A DNA stretch of 64,000 bases from Oceanispirochaeta sp. M1 (lineage in GTDB: Bacteria > Spirochaetota > Spirochaetia > DSM-2461). The position numbers and the translations under genes are program-made. This document shows, in pieces, positions 8,030 through 17,254 of this stretch; the first letter of the stretch is position 1; each line of letters begins with the position of its first letter. The stretch covers positions 99,695 to 163,694 of the forward strand of contig NZ_QQPQ01000012.1 of assembly GCF_003346715.1 (NCBI RefSeq), written 5' to 3'. The notes below the pieces were generated by a model that did not search any database, was not told where the DNA came from, and saw only the letters and a program-made list of their open reading frames with translations.

Positions 8030-9555
8030 TCGTGAGTACCTCCTGCCATCATAAGTCCAATATCATTTTCATTTGCACCTTCAGACTCTATTTCTCCTAC
8101 AATCACACCTTCATAAATGACACCTAGTCTGTCTGAAACATTTATTACCTCATCCAGTTCAAGGGATATGAGAAGGACTGCTTTGCCTTTGTCTCGCTGA
8201 GCAACCAGAGCCTTATGAACATATTCAATAGCTCCCACATCAAGACCTCTGGTAGGCTGTACAGCAATCAGAAGATCAGGATCGTTGGAGATTTCACGAG
8301 CAATTATAACTTTCTGCTGATTACCACCTGAAAGGGAACCGGAAATATAATTTTCGTCATCCGGACGAATATCATAATCTTTCACAAGCTTTTTTGCATA
8401 ATCTTTTATTGCCGGGAAATTAAGCCACCCATTTTTAGAAAATGGTGCCTTTTTATAGTTTTCAATAATAATATTTTCAGCTATTGAATACTCAAGTACC
8501 AGGCCTCTTTTCTGTCTGTCCTGAGGGATTGTAGACACTTTATGATCCAGAATACCTCGTGGACTGAGTCCCAATATATTAGCTCCGTTGACTAATATTT
8601 CTCCGGATTCAGCTTTACAGATTCCTGTAAGTGCATCAATTAATTCATTCTGACCATTACCGTCAACTCCTGCAATTCCGAGGATTTCACCTCGACGAAC
8701 TTTCAGGTTCAGACCGCGAACAGCTGGTATCTTTCTGTTATCTTTAACATGCAGGTCTTTTATTTCAAGAACTATTTCACTGGGAGTTGCTTCTACCTTA
8801 TCTACTTTAAAGGATACTTCCCGTCCCACCATCATTGATGCAAGGTCTGATTCAGTAACATCAGAAACCTTAACAGTATCAATCTTTTTTCCACGACGGA
8901 TTATGGTACAGAAATCAGAAACATCTTTGATTTCTTTTAGTTTGTGGGTAATGATAATAATGGTTTTACCCTGTTCTGTGAGGCTGTTAATGATATTGAT
9001 AAGGTCGAGGATTTCCTGAGGAGTCAGAACCGCAGTGGGTTCATCCAGGATAAGAATATCCGCTCCTCTATAGAGAGCTTTCAATATTTCAACTCTCTGC
9101 TGCATACCTACAGTGATATCCTGAATACAGGATGTGGGATTGATGGCAAGCCCATAACGTTCGGATAACTCCATAACGTCTCTGGTAGCCTTTGCCATAT
9201 CCAGAACACCGTATTTGTGTGTTTCCATACCCAGAATTATATTTTCAACAACTGTGAAAGGTTTAATAAGCATAAAATGCTGGTGAACCATGCCTATTCC
9301 ATGCTGAATAGCCACATTAGGCGTATCCATGACTACTTTTTCACCATTGATGAAAATATCCCCGGAAGTGGGGTGATAAAGACCGTACAGAGAGTTTACC
9401 AGAGTCGTTTTCCCCGCACCGTTTTCACCCAGGAGGGCATGAACCTCTCCTTTATGTACAGTCAGGTCAATATTGTCATTGGCTACAAGGGAACCGAATT
9501 TCTGAGTAATCCCTTTCATCTCTACAGCGATCTGGTCGAAATCATAATTATTCAA
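8026..9555 (-). CDS. Nucleoside ABC transporter ATPase with two nucleotide-binding domains
   Basis: A 509-residue cytoplasmic ATPase with tandem ABC domains. The N-terminal domain has Walker A GENGAGKT at 43-50, a VGMQQRVEI signature and ILILDEPTAV as Walker B. The C-terminal domain has a degenerate Walker A (GVDGNGQNE) but an intact SGGNQQKV signature, the usual asymmetry of the BMP/sugar class (YufO/NupA/RbsA). It powers both permeases below. A good GGAGGG precedes the start. It lies 75 bp after the binding-protein gene, with a hairpin in between that probably lowers downstream expression. Confidence 0.93.
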   Translation of the reverse strand: MNNYDFDQIAVEMKGITQKFGSLVANDNIDLTVHKGEVHALLGENGAGKTTLVNSLYGLYHPTSGDIFINGEKVVMDTPNVAIQHGIGMVHQHFMLIKPFTVVENIILGMETHKYGVLDMAKATRDVMELSERYGLAINPTSCIQDITVGMQQRVEILKALYRGADILILDEPTAVLTPQEILDLINIINSLTEQGKTIIIITHKLKEIKDVSDFCTIIRRGKKIDTVKVSDVTESDLASMMVGREVSFKVDKVEATPSEIVLEIKDLHVKDNRKIPAVRGLNLKVRRGEILGIAGVDGNGQNELIDALTGICKAESGEILVNGANILGLSPRGILDHKVSTIPQDRQKRGLVLEYSIAENIIIENYKKAPFSKNGWLNFPAIKDYAKKLVKDYDIRPDDENYISGSLSGGNQQKVIIAREISNDPDLLIAVQPTRGLDVGAIEYVHKALVAQRDKGKAVLLISLELDEVINVSDRLGVIYEGVIVGEIESEGANENDIGLMMAGGTHE

Positions 9556-9575
9556 AGACTTCCCTCCAGAAAATA

Positions 9576-9603
9576 ATTGACCCCACCGGGAGGCAGGGTC
9601 AAT
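9576..9603 (-). terminator. Attenuator-like hairpin between binding protein and ATPase genes
   Basis: ATTGACCC (9576-9583) pairs with GGGTCAAT (9596-9603). In the minus-strand transcript the stem is followed only by TTATTTTC, a weak U-tract, so partial termination or 3-prime stabilisation of the abundant lipoprotein message is more likely than full termination. In the plus direction a T6 run follows, but no plus-strand gene feeds it. Confidence 0.6.
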
Positions 9604-9630
9604 TTTTTAATTACTTAAATTGTAATCTGA

Positions 9631-10680
9631 TTATTTTAATTCTACAACTTTATAAGCTGCAAGACTGTCTGCTGTATTAGGAACAACAAAGTCAGCTGCA
9701 ATAATCATTTTTTCAAGTGAAGCAACTTCTGCCAGAATATCGGCAGGAACATGCTTGGAGCTGGTAGGTGCAATTCCTACTCCGTCTTCAGCAAGACCGT
9801 AAGATACAGTGGAACCTCCGGGGAAGTTCCCATCATTAAGATCTTTTGAAAGGTTGTAGATACCGTTGTCTACTCTCTTCATAGCAGATGTAAGTACGTT
9901 GTCGGGAGCCAGGTCGTTCTGGTCTCGGTCAACACCGATTGCCCACTTTCCCTGCTCTTTAGCAGCTTCGATCAGACCATTTCCAACACCACCTGCGGCA
10001 TGAAAAATAACGTCTGCACCCTGCTGGTACATGGAGTTGGCAATTGATTTACCCTTGGCTGCATCTGTAAAAGACTCAGCATACTGGGTTAATACTTCAA
10101 TATCAGCACCGGCCTGTTTTACGCCGGCTTTAAAACCGTACTCAAACTCTTCAATCAGGAAGAATTTAATTCCACCGATAAATCCGACTTTTCCAGTCTC
10201 AGACATTCTACCTGCGATGTAACCAACGAGGTATGAAGCCTGCTCAGCTTCGAATACAACACCTACAAGGTTTGAGGGAGTATCTTCGAAAGCGCTGTCA
10301 ATAATGGCATACTTCTGATCAGGATTGTTCTGAGCAGCTTCGAGGATAGCATCTGCCATCATGAAACCGATTCCCCAGATTAGGTCAATGTCTTCATCAA
10401 GAGCACTTTCCATATTAGGCATATAGTCGGCATTCTGTTTGGATTCTTTGTAAGATACATCGATTCCAAGGTCTTTTTTAGCTCTCTGCAGACCTTCCCA
10501 TGCTGACTGGTTGAAGGATTGGTCATTAACACCACCCACGTCAGTTACCATGGTAACTGACGTTTTAACAACTTCCACAGCTTTTTCTTCTGCGGGGGCA
10601 GCTACTTCTGCTTTCTGCTTGTTGCAACCAACAAGTGTCAGAGCAAAAACTACTGCTAAAAGAATAGACAGTTTTTTCAT
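9631..10680 (-). CDS. BMP-family nucleoside-binding lipoprotein
   Basis: A substrate-binding lipoprotein of the Bmp/PnrA(TmpC)/Med family, which in Treponema pallidum binds purine nucleosides. The signal peptide ends in lipobox LVGC with acylated C19. Family motifs follow: VTMVTDVGGVNDQSFNQSAW, GIGFMMADAILEAA, GKVGFIGGIK, IFHAAGGVGNGLIEAA and AIGVDRDQNDLAP. It is the first gene of the importer operon, with AAGGAG before the ATG. It delivers nucleosides to the permease/ATPase complex encoded downstream. Whether it prefers purines or pyrimidines is not decided by sequence; the deoCB genes nearby suggest deoxynucleosides are catabolised. Confidence 0.93.
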   Translation of the reverse strand: MKKLSILLAVVFALTLVGCNKQKAEVAAPAEEKAVEVVKTSVTMVTDVGGVNDQSFNQSAWEGLQRAKKDLGIDVSYKESKQNADYMPNMESALDEDIDLIWGIGFMMADAILEAAQNNPDQKYAIIDSAFEDTPSNLVGVVFEAEQASYLVGYIAGRMSETGKVGFIGGIKFFLIEEFEYGFKAGVKQAGADIEVLTQYAESFTDAAKGKSIANSMYQQGADVIFHAAGGVGNGLIEAAKEQGKWAIGVDRDQNDLAPDNVLTSAMKRVDNGIYNLSKDLNDGNFPGGSTVSYGLAEDGVGIAPTSSKHVPADILAEVASLEKMIIAADFVVPNTADSLAAYKVVELK

Positions 10681-10703
10681 ACTTTCTCCTTAAAGATGAT
10701 TCA

Positions 10704-10748
10704 TAGAATTCTAAATTCTAGGTTAAGTTTCAAACGTCTAAGTGTCAA
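10704..10748 (-). promoter_or_regulatory. Candidate promoter and palindrome for the nucleoside importer operon
   Basis: A perfect -35 hexamer TTGACA lies at 10748-10743 on the minus strand. With a 17-nt spacer the -10 would be TAACCT (10725-10720), a poor match; a better hexamer TAGAAT at 10720-10715 needs a 22-nt spacer. A perfect palindrome TAGAATTCTA at 10704-10713 sits just downstream and could be an operator. The promoter is likely here, but its exact -10 is uncertain. Confidence 0.35.
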
Positions 10749-10815
10749 GTTGAATTAGATAAAGTAAGACCTTTTATTCTGTTTCGATACCCATTCATGA
10801 CCGTATTGTAGTTCT

Positions 10816-10844
10816 TTGACTTTACACGGCGTAACGCATTTTAT
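10816..10844 (+). promoter_or_regulatory. Candidate promoter for the 10881 lipoprotein
   Basis: TTGACT (10816-10821), 17 nt, then TTTTAT (10839-10844), with further TA-rich hexamers just downstream. It lies about 35 bp before the lipoprotein start. Moderate -35, weak -10. Confidence 0.35.
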
Positions 10845-10880
10845 ATATTGATGCAAAACTGAAACCCGGAAACCATTTAA

Positions 10881-11309
10881 ATGAACATAAATAATGTATA
10901 TAATAAAACTGCAGGGATTCTGCTTATAGCAGCTCTGTTCTCTATAGTTTTTTCCTGCAAAAGCAACGATGTACCAGATGACAATACAGCAGTGGAAGAT
11001 GAATTCTACTTAAGCCGTCCTAAATTTATCGTAGACAGTCCAATCTCACGTCTTCCTTATACTTTGAAATGGGAAGAAAACCGAATGGTCAGATCCTATG
11101 AAATCCAGGTGGCTTTTGACCAGAAATTTACCGATTCGAGACAGCACTGGACCACAAAAGAACCCTTTCTCCTCCTGAAGGAGATTAAGTCAGATATAGT
11201 ATATGTACGTATCCGTTCCCATTTCGCAGATGAAAGCAGCCGCTGGAGCGAGATTCTTGAATTGAATCTTAGCGGAGAGGAACTGAAGATAAACAGAGTC
11301 CGTAACTGA
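10881..11309 (+). CDS. Small lipoprotein, function unknown
   Basis: A 142-residue exported protein. The signal peptide ends with VFSC, a spirochaete-style lipobox, giving acylated C26. The mature part (LPYTLKWEENRMVRSYEIQVAFDQ...VYVRIRSHFADESSRWSEI) has the alternating beta-strand pattern of a fibronectin type III-like domain, suggesting binding rather than catalysis. The Shine-Dalgarno is weak (GGAAA). A hairpin straddling the stop codon ends the transcript, so the gene appears monocistronic. No family is recognised. Confidence 0.75.
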   Translation: MNINNVYNKTAGILLIAALFSIVFSCKSNDVPDDNTAVEDEFYLSRPKFIVDSPISRLPYTLKWEENRMVRSYEIQVAFDQKFTDSRQHWTTKEPFLLLKEIKSDIVYVRIRSHFADESSRWSEILELNLSGEELKINRVRN

Positions 11310-11327
11310 TATACCTGGACTCTGTTT
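11291..11327 (+). terminator. Terminator overlapping the lipoprotein stop codon
   Basis: AAACAGAGTCC (11291-11301) pairs perfectly with GGACTCTGTTT (11317-11327). The loop contains the TGA stop. The T-run is short, but the 11-bp stem is strong. It also insulates the tex promoter that starts 4 bp later. Confidence 0.75.
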
Positions 11328-11330
11328 ATA

Positions 11331-11358
11331 TTGATATTTTTCAATAACCATCTATACT
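11331..11358 (+). promoter_or_regulatory. tex promoter, predicted to give a leaderless mRNA
   Basis: TTGATA (11331-11336), 16-nt spacer, TATACT (11353-11358). Both hexamers match consensus at 5 of 6 positions. Only 6 nt (GTCTTC) separate the -10 from the tex ATG at 11365, so transcription should begin at or within 1-2 nt of the start codon. No Shine-Dalgarno is present. Confidence 0.65.
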
Positions 11359-11364
11359 GTCTTC

Positions 11365-13497
11365 ATGACTAATATTAAAGAAACAGCAGGTCTACTCTCT
11401 CTACGTGAGCAGACTGTGTCCAGCGTACTTGAAATGTTTGCAGACGGGGCTACAGTGCCCTTTATGGCACGCTATAGAAAAGAGAAAACCGGAAATCTTG
11501 ATGAGGTCGTTATCTCTTCAATTATTAAAACATATGATCAGCTTCAGGAGCTGGACAAACGTCGTAAAAGTATTCTTAAAATAATAGAATCCCAGGGTAA
11601 GTTGACCGATTCCCTGCGAAACGCCATCGAAGGCTGTAAAGATTCTGTGATTCTTGAGGATCTATATCTTCCATATAAACAGAAAAGAAAAACCAGGGGT
11701 ATGGCTGCTGCCGAAAAAGGGCTGAAACCTCTGGCAGATCTTATTCTGAAAAATGCCGACCCATCCAGCGTTAATAAATCCGATTATTATGGTTCTCAGG
11801 GACAGGCGGACAGCTGGGATGATGCTCTTCAGGGGGCTTCGGATATTCTGGCAGATACTATTAATGAAGACAGCAGAGTCCGGCAGACCCTCAGACAACT
11901 TTATAAGGAACGCTCCTATCTCCATAGTAAGCCCGTAAAGGGAAAGGAGGAGGAGGGTCAGAAATACAGGGATTATTTTGACAGAGAGGAATTATCTGCC
12001 AGAACACCTTCTCATAGAATCCTGGCCATGTTCCGCGGTTCAGATGAGGGATTTCTCCGTCTGAAGATCAGACCGGACAGTGATAAGGCTCTCAGTACTC
12101 TCCAAAGATCGGCTCCTGTTAAAAGCAGCCGATGGAACAGTCTGGTAGAGGATATGGAAAAAGACTGTTATAAACGGCTACTGGCACCTTCTCTGGAGAC
12201 AGAGCAGAAAAAAGGTCTGAAAGAAATTGCTGACGAAGAAGCTATCCGTGTCTTTTCTGAGAATCTACGGGTTCTACTGATGGAGGCTCCTTTAGGACAG
12301 AAAGCAACACTGGCACTGGATCCCGGACTACGGACAGGATGTAAAATTGTCTGCCTCAGTCCACAGGGAAAGCTACTGGCAAATGATGTGATCTATCCTC
12401 TGCCTCCTCATAGTAAAACTGATGATGCAGAGAGAAAAATAAAATCTTATATTCACAAATATAAAATAGAATCCATTGCAGTGGGAAACGGAACCGGTGG
12501 TCGTGAGACACAACAGTTCTGTCTCTCCCTGGACTGTCTGAAGGATATTCCTGTTGTTATGGTGAACGAGAGCGGTGCTTCTATATATTCCGCTTCTGAA
12601 ACAGCCAGGAAGGAATTTCCTGATTATGATTTGACTGTCAGGGGGGCTGTTTCCATCGGACGAAGACTTATGGATCCGCTGGCCGAACTGGTTAAACTTG
12701 ATCCTTCCTCCATAGGAGTTGGACAGTATCAGCATGATGTCAATCAGAAAGCCCTTAAACAGGCGCTGGATGAGGTGGTTATGTTTTGTGTAAACTCAGT
12801 GGGTGTAGAGCTCAACACCGCCAGTGAACAGCTTTTATCCTATGTTTCAGGCCTCAATGCCAAAACAGCAGCTTCAATTGTGGCTCACCGAGATGCCCAA
12901 GGGCCTTTCAGTTCCCGAAAGGAATTGAAGAAGGTAAAAGGTGTAGGGGATAAGTGTTTTGAACAGGCCTCGGGATTCCTAAGAATCAGGGATGGTAAAA
13001 ATTTACTGGATAATACAGGAATTCACCCCGAGCAGTATTCATTTATCGATGAGTTATGTAAGAAACTCAGCACCACAGTGGAAAATCTGATTAAAAATCC
13101 TGAATCACTGACCGGTTTATCCTTAAAAGAGTTTGTACAGGAAAACAGGGGAATGGAGACGATCCAGGATATAATTGATGAGCTTAAACAGCCTGGAAGA
13201 GACCCGAGGGAAGAGTTTACTCTTTTCGAGTTTAATAAAGATATTAACACCATGGAAGACCTGCAGGAGGAGATGATTCTTCCCGGTTTAATTACAAATG
13301 TTACCGCTTTCGGTGCCTTTGTTGATATCGGTGTTCATCAGGACGGCCTGGTACATATCAGTCAGCTGTCAGATCATTTTGTATCTTCCCCTTCTGATGT
13401 TGTTAAAGTTGCTCAGAAGGTACAGGTAAAAATCCTTGAAGTAGATCTAAGCAGAAAAAGAATTTCCTGTTCTATGAAAGGAATTGATCAGGGCTGA
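11365..13497 (+). CDS. tex: Tex-family S1 RNA-binding transcription accessory protein
   Basis: A 710-residue cytoplasmic nucleic-acid-binding protein. It has an N-terminal helical Tex region (LREQTVSSVLEMFADGATVPFMARYRKEKT... is the family opening), a YqgF/RNase H-like core beginning ALDPGLRTGCKIVCLS, helix-hairpin-helix motifs (AASIVAHRDAQGPF, LKKVKGVGDKCFEQ), and a C-terminal S1 domain (PGLITNVTAFGAFVDIGVHQDGLVHIS) over the last 75 residues. Tex proteins bind RNA and associate with transcription elongation; no enzymatic activity is established. The gene is predicted to be transcribed leaderless from a promoter ending 6 nt before the ATG. Slightly shorter than the common 720-780 residues. 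Confidence 0.93.
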   Translation: MTNIKETAGLLSLREQTVSSVLEMFADGATVPFMARYRKEKTGNLDEVVISSIIKTYDQLQELDKRRKSILKIIESQGKLTDSLRNAIEGCKDSVILEDLYLPYKQKRKTRGMAAAEKGLKPLADLILKNADPSSVNKSDYYGSQGQADSWDDALQGASDILADTINEDSRVRQTLRQLYKERSYLHSKPVKGKEEEGQKYRDYFDREELSARTPSHRILAMFRGSDEGFLRLKIRPDSDKALSTLQRSAPVKSSRWNSLVEDMEKDCYKRLLAPSLETEQKKGLKEIADEEAIRVFSENLRVLLMEAPLGQKATLALDPGLRTGCKIVCLSPQGKLLANDVIYPLPPHSKTDDAERKIKSYIHKYKIESIAVGNGTGGRETQQFCLSLDCLKDIPVVMVNESGASIYSASETARKEFPDYDLTVRGAVSIGRRLMDPLAELVKLDPSSIGVGQYQHDVNQKALKQALDEVVMFCVNSVGVELNTASEQLLSYVSGLNAKTAASIVAHRDAQGPFSSRKELKKVKGVGDKCFEQASGFLRIRDGKNLLDNTGIHPEQYSFIDELCKKLSTTVENLIKNPESLTGLSLKEFVQENRGMETIQDIIDELKQPGRDPREEFTLFEFNKDINTMEDLQEEMILPGLITNVTAFGAFVDIGVHQDGLVHISQLSDHFVSSPSDVVKVAQKVQVKILEVDLSRKRISCSMKGIDQG

Positions 13498-13621
13498 TCA
13501 GTCAGCCGCGCTGAAAAAAAATAATTTGCCTGGAGCCGAGTAATTTTAGTAAATTAGAATACTACAACCTCAGCTCAAAAAAATATAAAATAAAAAACCC
13601 GCAAGGGTGTTAGGAGTTTTG

Positions 13622-14395
13622 ATGATACTGTTTATGTTTAAGAAAGCATTCTGGGATGCCTGGGATAATATGGGCCGCATGCTGCTTATCAATTTTGTTA
13701 TGATTCTTCTTGTGGCAATCCCGGTATTTCTTCCGAAGGCTCTTGTTGATATACCTGCTTTAAGTCTTGCCATGCTTATACTGAGTATTCTTCTGATTTT
13801 TGTCTATGTGGGTGCCGTTTCAGCTTATGTACGAGATATTGTTCAATATAAATCTCCCGATCTGAAAGATATTCTGACACATCTGAAGGATAACTGGAAA
13901 AAAAGCCTGATCCTCGGAGCAGCATCAATATTCTTCTATTTCATCTGTTTTACAGGATTTCAGTTTTATTCCGCATTGGGTAGTACCATGGGTCTTATCG
14001 GTCTGGCCTTTCTATTCTGGATCTTTGTAATTGTATCAATCACACTGGTGTTTTTCTTTCCCGTAATGAATAACCTTGATAAGGATCTGAGGAAAATTGT
14101 TAAAAAGAGTTTTATCCTCTTTTTTGATAATACCGGTGTAGCTGTGGCTCTTGCTATCGGTATGCTTTTCAATGCCGGTGTTTCTTTGGCTCTTGCCTTC
14201 ATTCTGCCTGGTATCGGTGGAATCCTGATTCTGCAGGAGAGTGCAATGAAACTCATTCTCATGAAGTATGATTATCTTGAAGAGACTCCTGATGCTGATA
14301 GGAAAAAGATCCCCTGGGGCGCTCTCCTTAGAGAGGAAAGAGAGAAAGTCGGTGTAAGAACATTGAAAGGTACAATTTTCCCCTGGAAAGATTGA
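13622..14395 (+). CDS. Polytopic inner-membrane protein, function unknown
   Basis: A 257-residue protein with about six hydrophobic helices arranged in three pairs: FKKAFWDAWDNMGRMLLINFVMI, then LAMLILSILLIFVYVG, SLILGAASIFFYFICF, LAFLFWIFVIVSITLVFFF and VAVALAIGMLFNAGVSLALAF. The pattern recalls the YesL/DUF624-type family but I cannot assign it. I chose ATG 13622 because AGGAG ends 5 nt upstream; an in-frame GTG at 13607 lies upstream of that site. It stands alone between tex and a bidirectional terminator. Confidence 0.7.
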   Translation: MILFMFKKAFWDAWDNMGRMLLINFVMILLVAIPVFLPKALVDIPALSLAMLILSILLIFVYVGAVSAYVRDIVQYKSPDLKDILTHLKDNWKKSLILGAASIFFYFICFTGFQFYSALGSTMGLIGLAFLFWIFVIVSITLVFFFPVMNNLDKDLRKIVKKSFILFFDNTGVAVALAIGMLFNAGVSLALAFILPGIGGILILQESAMKLILMKYDYLEETPDADRKKIPWGALLREEREKVGVRTLKGTIFPWKD

Positions 14396-14433
14396 TATTA
14401 AAGATTAGTTTTAAATACTGATTATAAAAAGAA

Positions 14434-14473
14434 AGGCTGCAGAAGTTCAAATGAACCTGCAGCCTATTTTTTT
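14434..14473. terminator. Bidirectional terminator between 13622 gene and greA
   Basis: AGGCTGCAG (14434-14442) pairs with CTGCAGCCT (14457-14465), with an inner GTTCA/TGAAC extension. A T7 run follows on the plus strand and TTTCTTTTT on the minus strand, so it serves both converging genes. Two weaker hairpins follow at 14476-14494 and 14507-14530, the last just after the greA stop. Confidence 0.88.
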
Positions 14474-14542
14474 GTCCTGCCGGATAACCCGACAGGCATT
14501 TTGTTCTGCTGCCTTTTTCATCAGGCAGCATTTACATATTTA

Positions 14543-17245
14543 TTAGAGTAAATCAGCTTTCTCAATGAGGGTTATCTTATAGGAGTAATCCTTTTCATTG
14601 ATAGTGAACTTGGTTGATTTATTCAGTTTAATTCCCATAATTGCGGCACCGAAGGGTGATACATAGGAAATAACATTGTTGGAGGGGTCTGATTCCCATG
14701 GACCTAAGATTGTGAAAACCTCTTCCTTCTCATTGTTTTCATCAACGAGAGTAACCTTGGTTCCGAAGGATACTTTCTTAATATCCAGAGTTGAAGGATC
14801 AAAGACTTTAGCCTTTTCAATACCTTCTTTCAGCTTACCGACCTGAATGTTAAGAGATTCCTGCTTTTCCTTACCGGCCTTGTATTCGGCATTCTCCTTC
14901 AGGTCTCCCATTTCAATGGCAATACCGATCTCTTTGGAGTTTTGGGGAACTTCCACATCAAGGATATGCTTAAGTTCTTTCTGTTTACTCCGGAGACTCT
15001 CTTCAAGAACAAAAAGAGTATGTGAAACTGCTGTAACAGGAGTTTCTTCTTTCTCTCCAAGGAATTTAATCTTGGGATATTTATCCTTGATTTTCTGCCG
15101 GATACCCAGCTTGATGGTAACATCCATCTCTTTAACATCCTGCAGAAGGGTGAAAAGACGGCTTACTGTGTCTTCGTCTCCGCTGAGGATAAAGTCTTCA
15201 AGTCTGTTATCCTTAAAAAGAAATGTCTGAATTGCTCTGTTGAGCTTCTTATTCTCAGTAACATTTCTCTTGTTGCTTATGTCTCTGAATGTGATATCCA
15301 GAAGGTGAATCATGTTGATTAGAATCTTTTCATAGGGGATTCCAATGGAGGGGAACCAGGGTTCGTCAACAGCAGATTTTGCTATCCACAGGAAGGCTTC
15401 CCGGAATTCTCTGAAATGAGTCATGATATCCTGCAGCTTATCTTTTACAAGATTATCAAATCCATTGCCGATAAGATCCTCAACAACTGATTTATTCAGG
15501 TAGTAGGGGAAAAGCATAATATAATAGTTCTGCCACTCATCAATATTGGCTTTGATCTCCAGGAGAAACTCTCTTTTCAGATCTGCATATTGAATGGAAC
15601 CGAACATCAATTCCAGGTCTTCAACATCATTAAATACATCAGTGAAACTATAATTTATTCCAGGGTTGAGGAAGGGGAAATCCTTGATGATTTTAGAAAC
15701 AAAAAGAAAGGAACAAACTACCTGCTCATTTACATTGGCGGCTTTCAGAAAAGCTGTGAAGTAATTAAACATTTCAGAAAAGTAGTCTGAATCAGGATCT
15801 GCTTCTTTCATAAACTCAAGAATTGTCTGGTATCTGTCAAAGAAATTAGTCTCAGCCTTAAATCTGTTGAAGGTTTTCTCTTCAAAGGAAATGGGCTTAT
15901 CTCTTACCATAAACAGATCAAGCTTCTCGGGCATATTACCAAAATCGGCATCTGTTTTAAGAACTCTTCTTGCTTCGGTACTCCAGCTGGACCATTCACC
16001 CTGTGTTAGAACAGCAGGAACAAGCTCAGCTTTCATTCTTTTCATATCAGCAGCATTGTTAAAACTTCTGATAACTGTTTTCAGAGTCCAGGGAATATCT
16101 TTTTTAACTTTGGCATGAAGCTTCTCTTTAGGAAGAATGCTTTTCAATACCCATATATGATTCTTTGTAAGACTCAACAAAGCATTTACAGCCATTTTGA
16201 GAGACATGGTGTGTCCACGCTTTGTTGCAAAATCGATTGTGATTTCATCACCCTTGATTCCACGAATAACACCGACACCCCATGTTTTATGGTGTACAAA
16301 ATTTCCTGCATCGAAAGAGATATGCTTTTCAAAGTCAGAAATCGCTTCGGTGATATTTCTCCAGCTCTGATTGAGGTTTGAAAGTTTAATATATTCTTCC
16401 AGCTGACTGTGACCTTCAAAACGGCTTCTGTAGCAGTTGACGATCTCTTTTCTTGCCCAGGGGCTTTTTGCATCGTACTGAAGAATCAATTTCAATATAT
16501 TGATTGCAGTTTCCCAATCACCTTTTTCCTGAATTGCAGGGTAAATGTCTTCAAGAAGAACTGTAGCTTTTTCAATGGACATGGTTTTGGCGATTTTCTT
16601 TTCAACCATAAGAAAGAATTCAAGATCATCAAGACTCAGTTCGATCAGTTTTGACCAAACATCTTTAACATTTGTAAAGAGGTTTTTATTGATATATCGG
16701 TGTATTGCTTTTTTATAATAGCTGATAGCTGCTTCAGTCTTTCCATCAGCTTCATATTTTTCAGCTAGTTTCTTGACGATCTCGGCTTCGTTGTAATCAA
16801 TTTTGATTAGTCTTTCCCAGACAGTGAAAATCTCATCATGACGATCTTCATTGCTGTAACACTCAGAAAGAACACGGAGAGCCATTTTGTTTTCACCGAA
16901 TCTGAGAATCCGTTCACAAAGAAATTCAACTATATTCCATTTGTGATTACCGGAAAAGATGTTGATTAGCTCAACAAGGTGAGAATCGTCAATCTGCTGT
17001 TTATCGAGAGAGATGATTCCTGATATATACAAACCGATAATACTGTTTTTTGAGTGATCAAGATGCTCTTCACAAAGTTCCTTGATTTCATCCTGTATAT
17101 TGGAATTAAGAATCTCTTCTACTGTTTCATCCAGCTCTTCAAAATTCTTGATTGTATAATTGCTGAGAGTAGCACGGGTCCATTTTTCCTCATTCAATAA
17201 ATCATTAATTTTGTTGATCATTTCTTCTGACATAGTTTTTAACAT
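14543..17245 (-). CDS. greA: GreA transcription elongation factor fused to a large helical-repeat domain
   Basis: A 900-residue protein whose last 165 residues are GreA. The coiled coil carries GDLKENAEY (780-788) with the acidic tip residues D781 and E784, and the C-terminal globular domain has ISYVSPFGAAIMGIK. GreA rescues backtracked RNA polymerase by stimulating transcript cleavage. Residues 1-310 and 370-730 are helical, TPR-like. A beta-rich segment, HHKTWGVGVIRGIKGDEITIDF (two parts from 318), resembles a Tudor/SH3-like polymerase-contact fold. Large GreA fusions of this size are known in Borrelia. It lies 9 bp after a TPR gene in one operon. The start could instead be ATG 17233, since AGGAG is only 1 nt from ATG 17245 and 13 nt from the second. 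Confidence 0.9.
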   Translation of the reverse strand: MLKTMSEEMINKINDLLNEEKWTRATLSNYTIKNFEELDETVEEILNSNIQDEIKELCEEHLDHSKNSIIGLYISGIISLDKQQIDDSHLVELINIFSGNHKWNIVEFLCERILRFGENKMALRVLSECYSNEDRHDEIFTVWERLIKIDYNEAEIVKKLAEKYEADGKTEAAISYYKKAIHRYINKNLFTNVKDVWSKLIELSLDDLEFFLMVEKKIAKTMSIEKATVLLEDIYPAIQEKGDWETAINILKLILQYDAKSPWARKEIVNCYRSRFEGHSQLEEYIKLSNLNQSWRNITEAISDFEKHISFDAGNFVHHKTWGVGVIRGIKGDEITIDFATKRGHTMSLKMAVNALLSLTKNHIWVLKSILPKEKLHAKVKKDIPWTLKTVIRSFNNAADMKRMKAELVPAVLTQGEWSSWSTEARRVLKTDADFGNMPEKLDLFMVRDKPISFEEKTFNRFKAETNFFDRYQTILEFMKEADPDSDYFSEMFNYFTAFLKAANVNEQVVCSFLFVSKIIKDFPFLNPGINYSFTDVFNDVEDLELMFGSIQYADLKREFLLEIKANIDEWQNYYIMLFPYYLNKSVVEDLIGNGFDNLVKDKLQDIMTHFREFREAFLWIAKSAVDEPWFPSIGIPYEKILINMIHLLDITFRDISNKRNVTENKKLNRAIQTFLFKDNRLEDFILSGDEDTVSRLFTLLQDVKEMDVTIKLGIRQKIKDKYPKIKFLGEKEETPVTAVSHTLFVLEESLRSKQKELKHILDVEVPQNSKEIGIAIEMGDLKENAEYKAGKEKQESLNIQVGKLKEGIEKAKVFDPSTLDIKKVSFGTKVTLVDENNEKEEVFTILGPWESDPSNNVISYVSPFGAAIMGIKLNKSTKFTINEKDYSYKITLIEKADLL

Positions 17246-17254
17246 ACTCCTGCT

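Noticed and set aside
12373..12735. 120-codon open frame on the minus strand within tex
   Set aside because: It is antisense to a strongly conserved coding region, has no ribosome-binding site, and its composition follows the codon pattern of tex.
13502..13514. TCAGC/GCTGA hairpin after tex as a terminator
   Set aside because: It is followed by A-runs, not T-runs, in the direction of tex. No terminator for tex could be supported.
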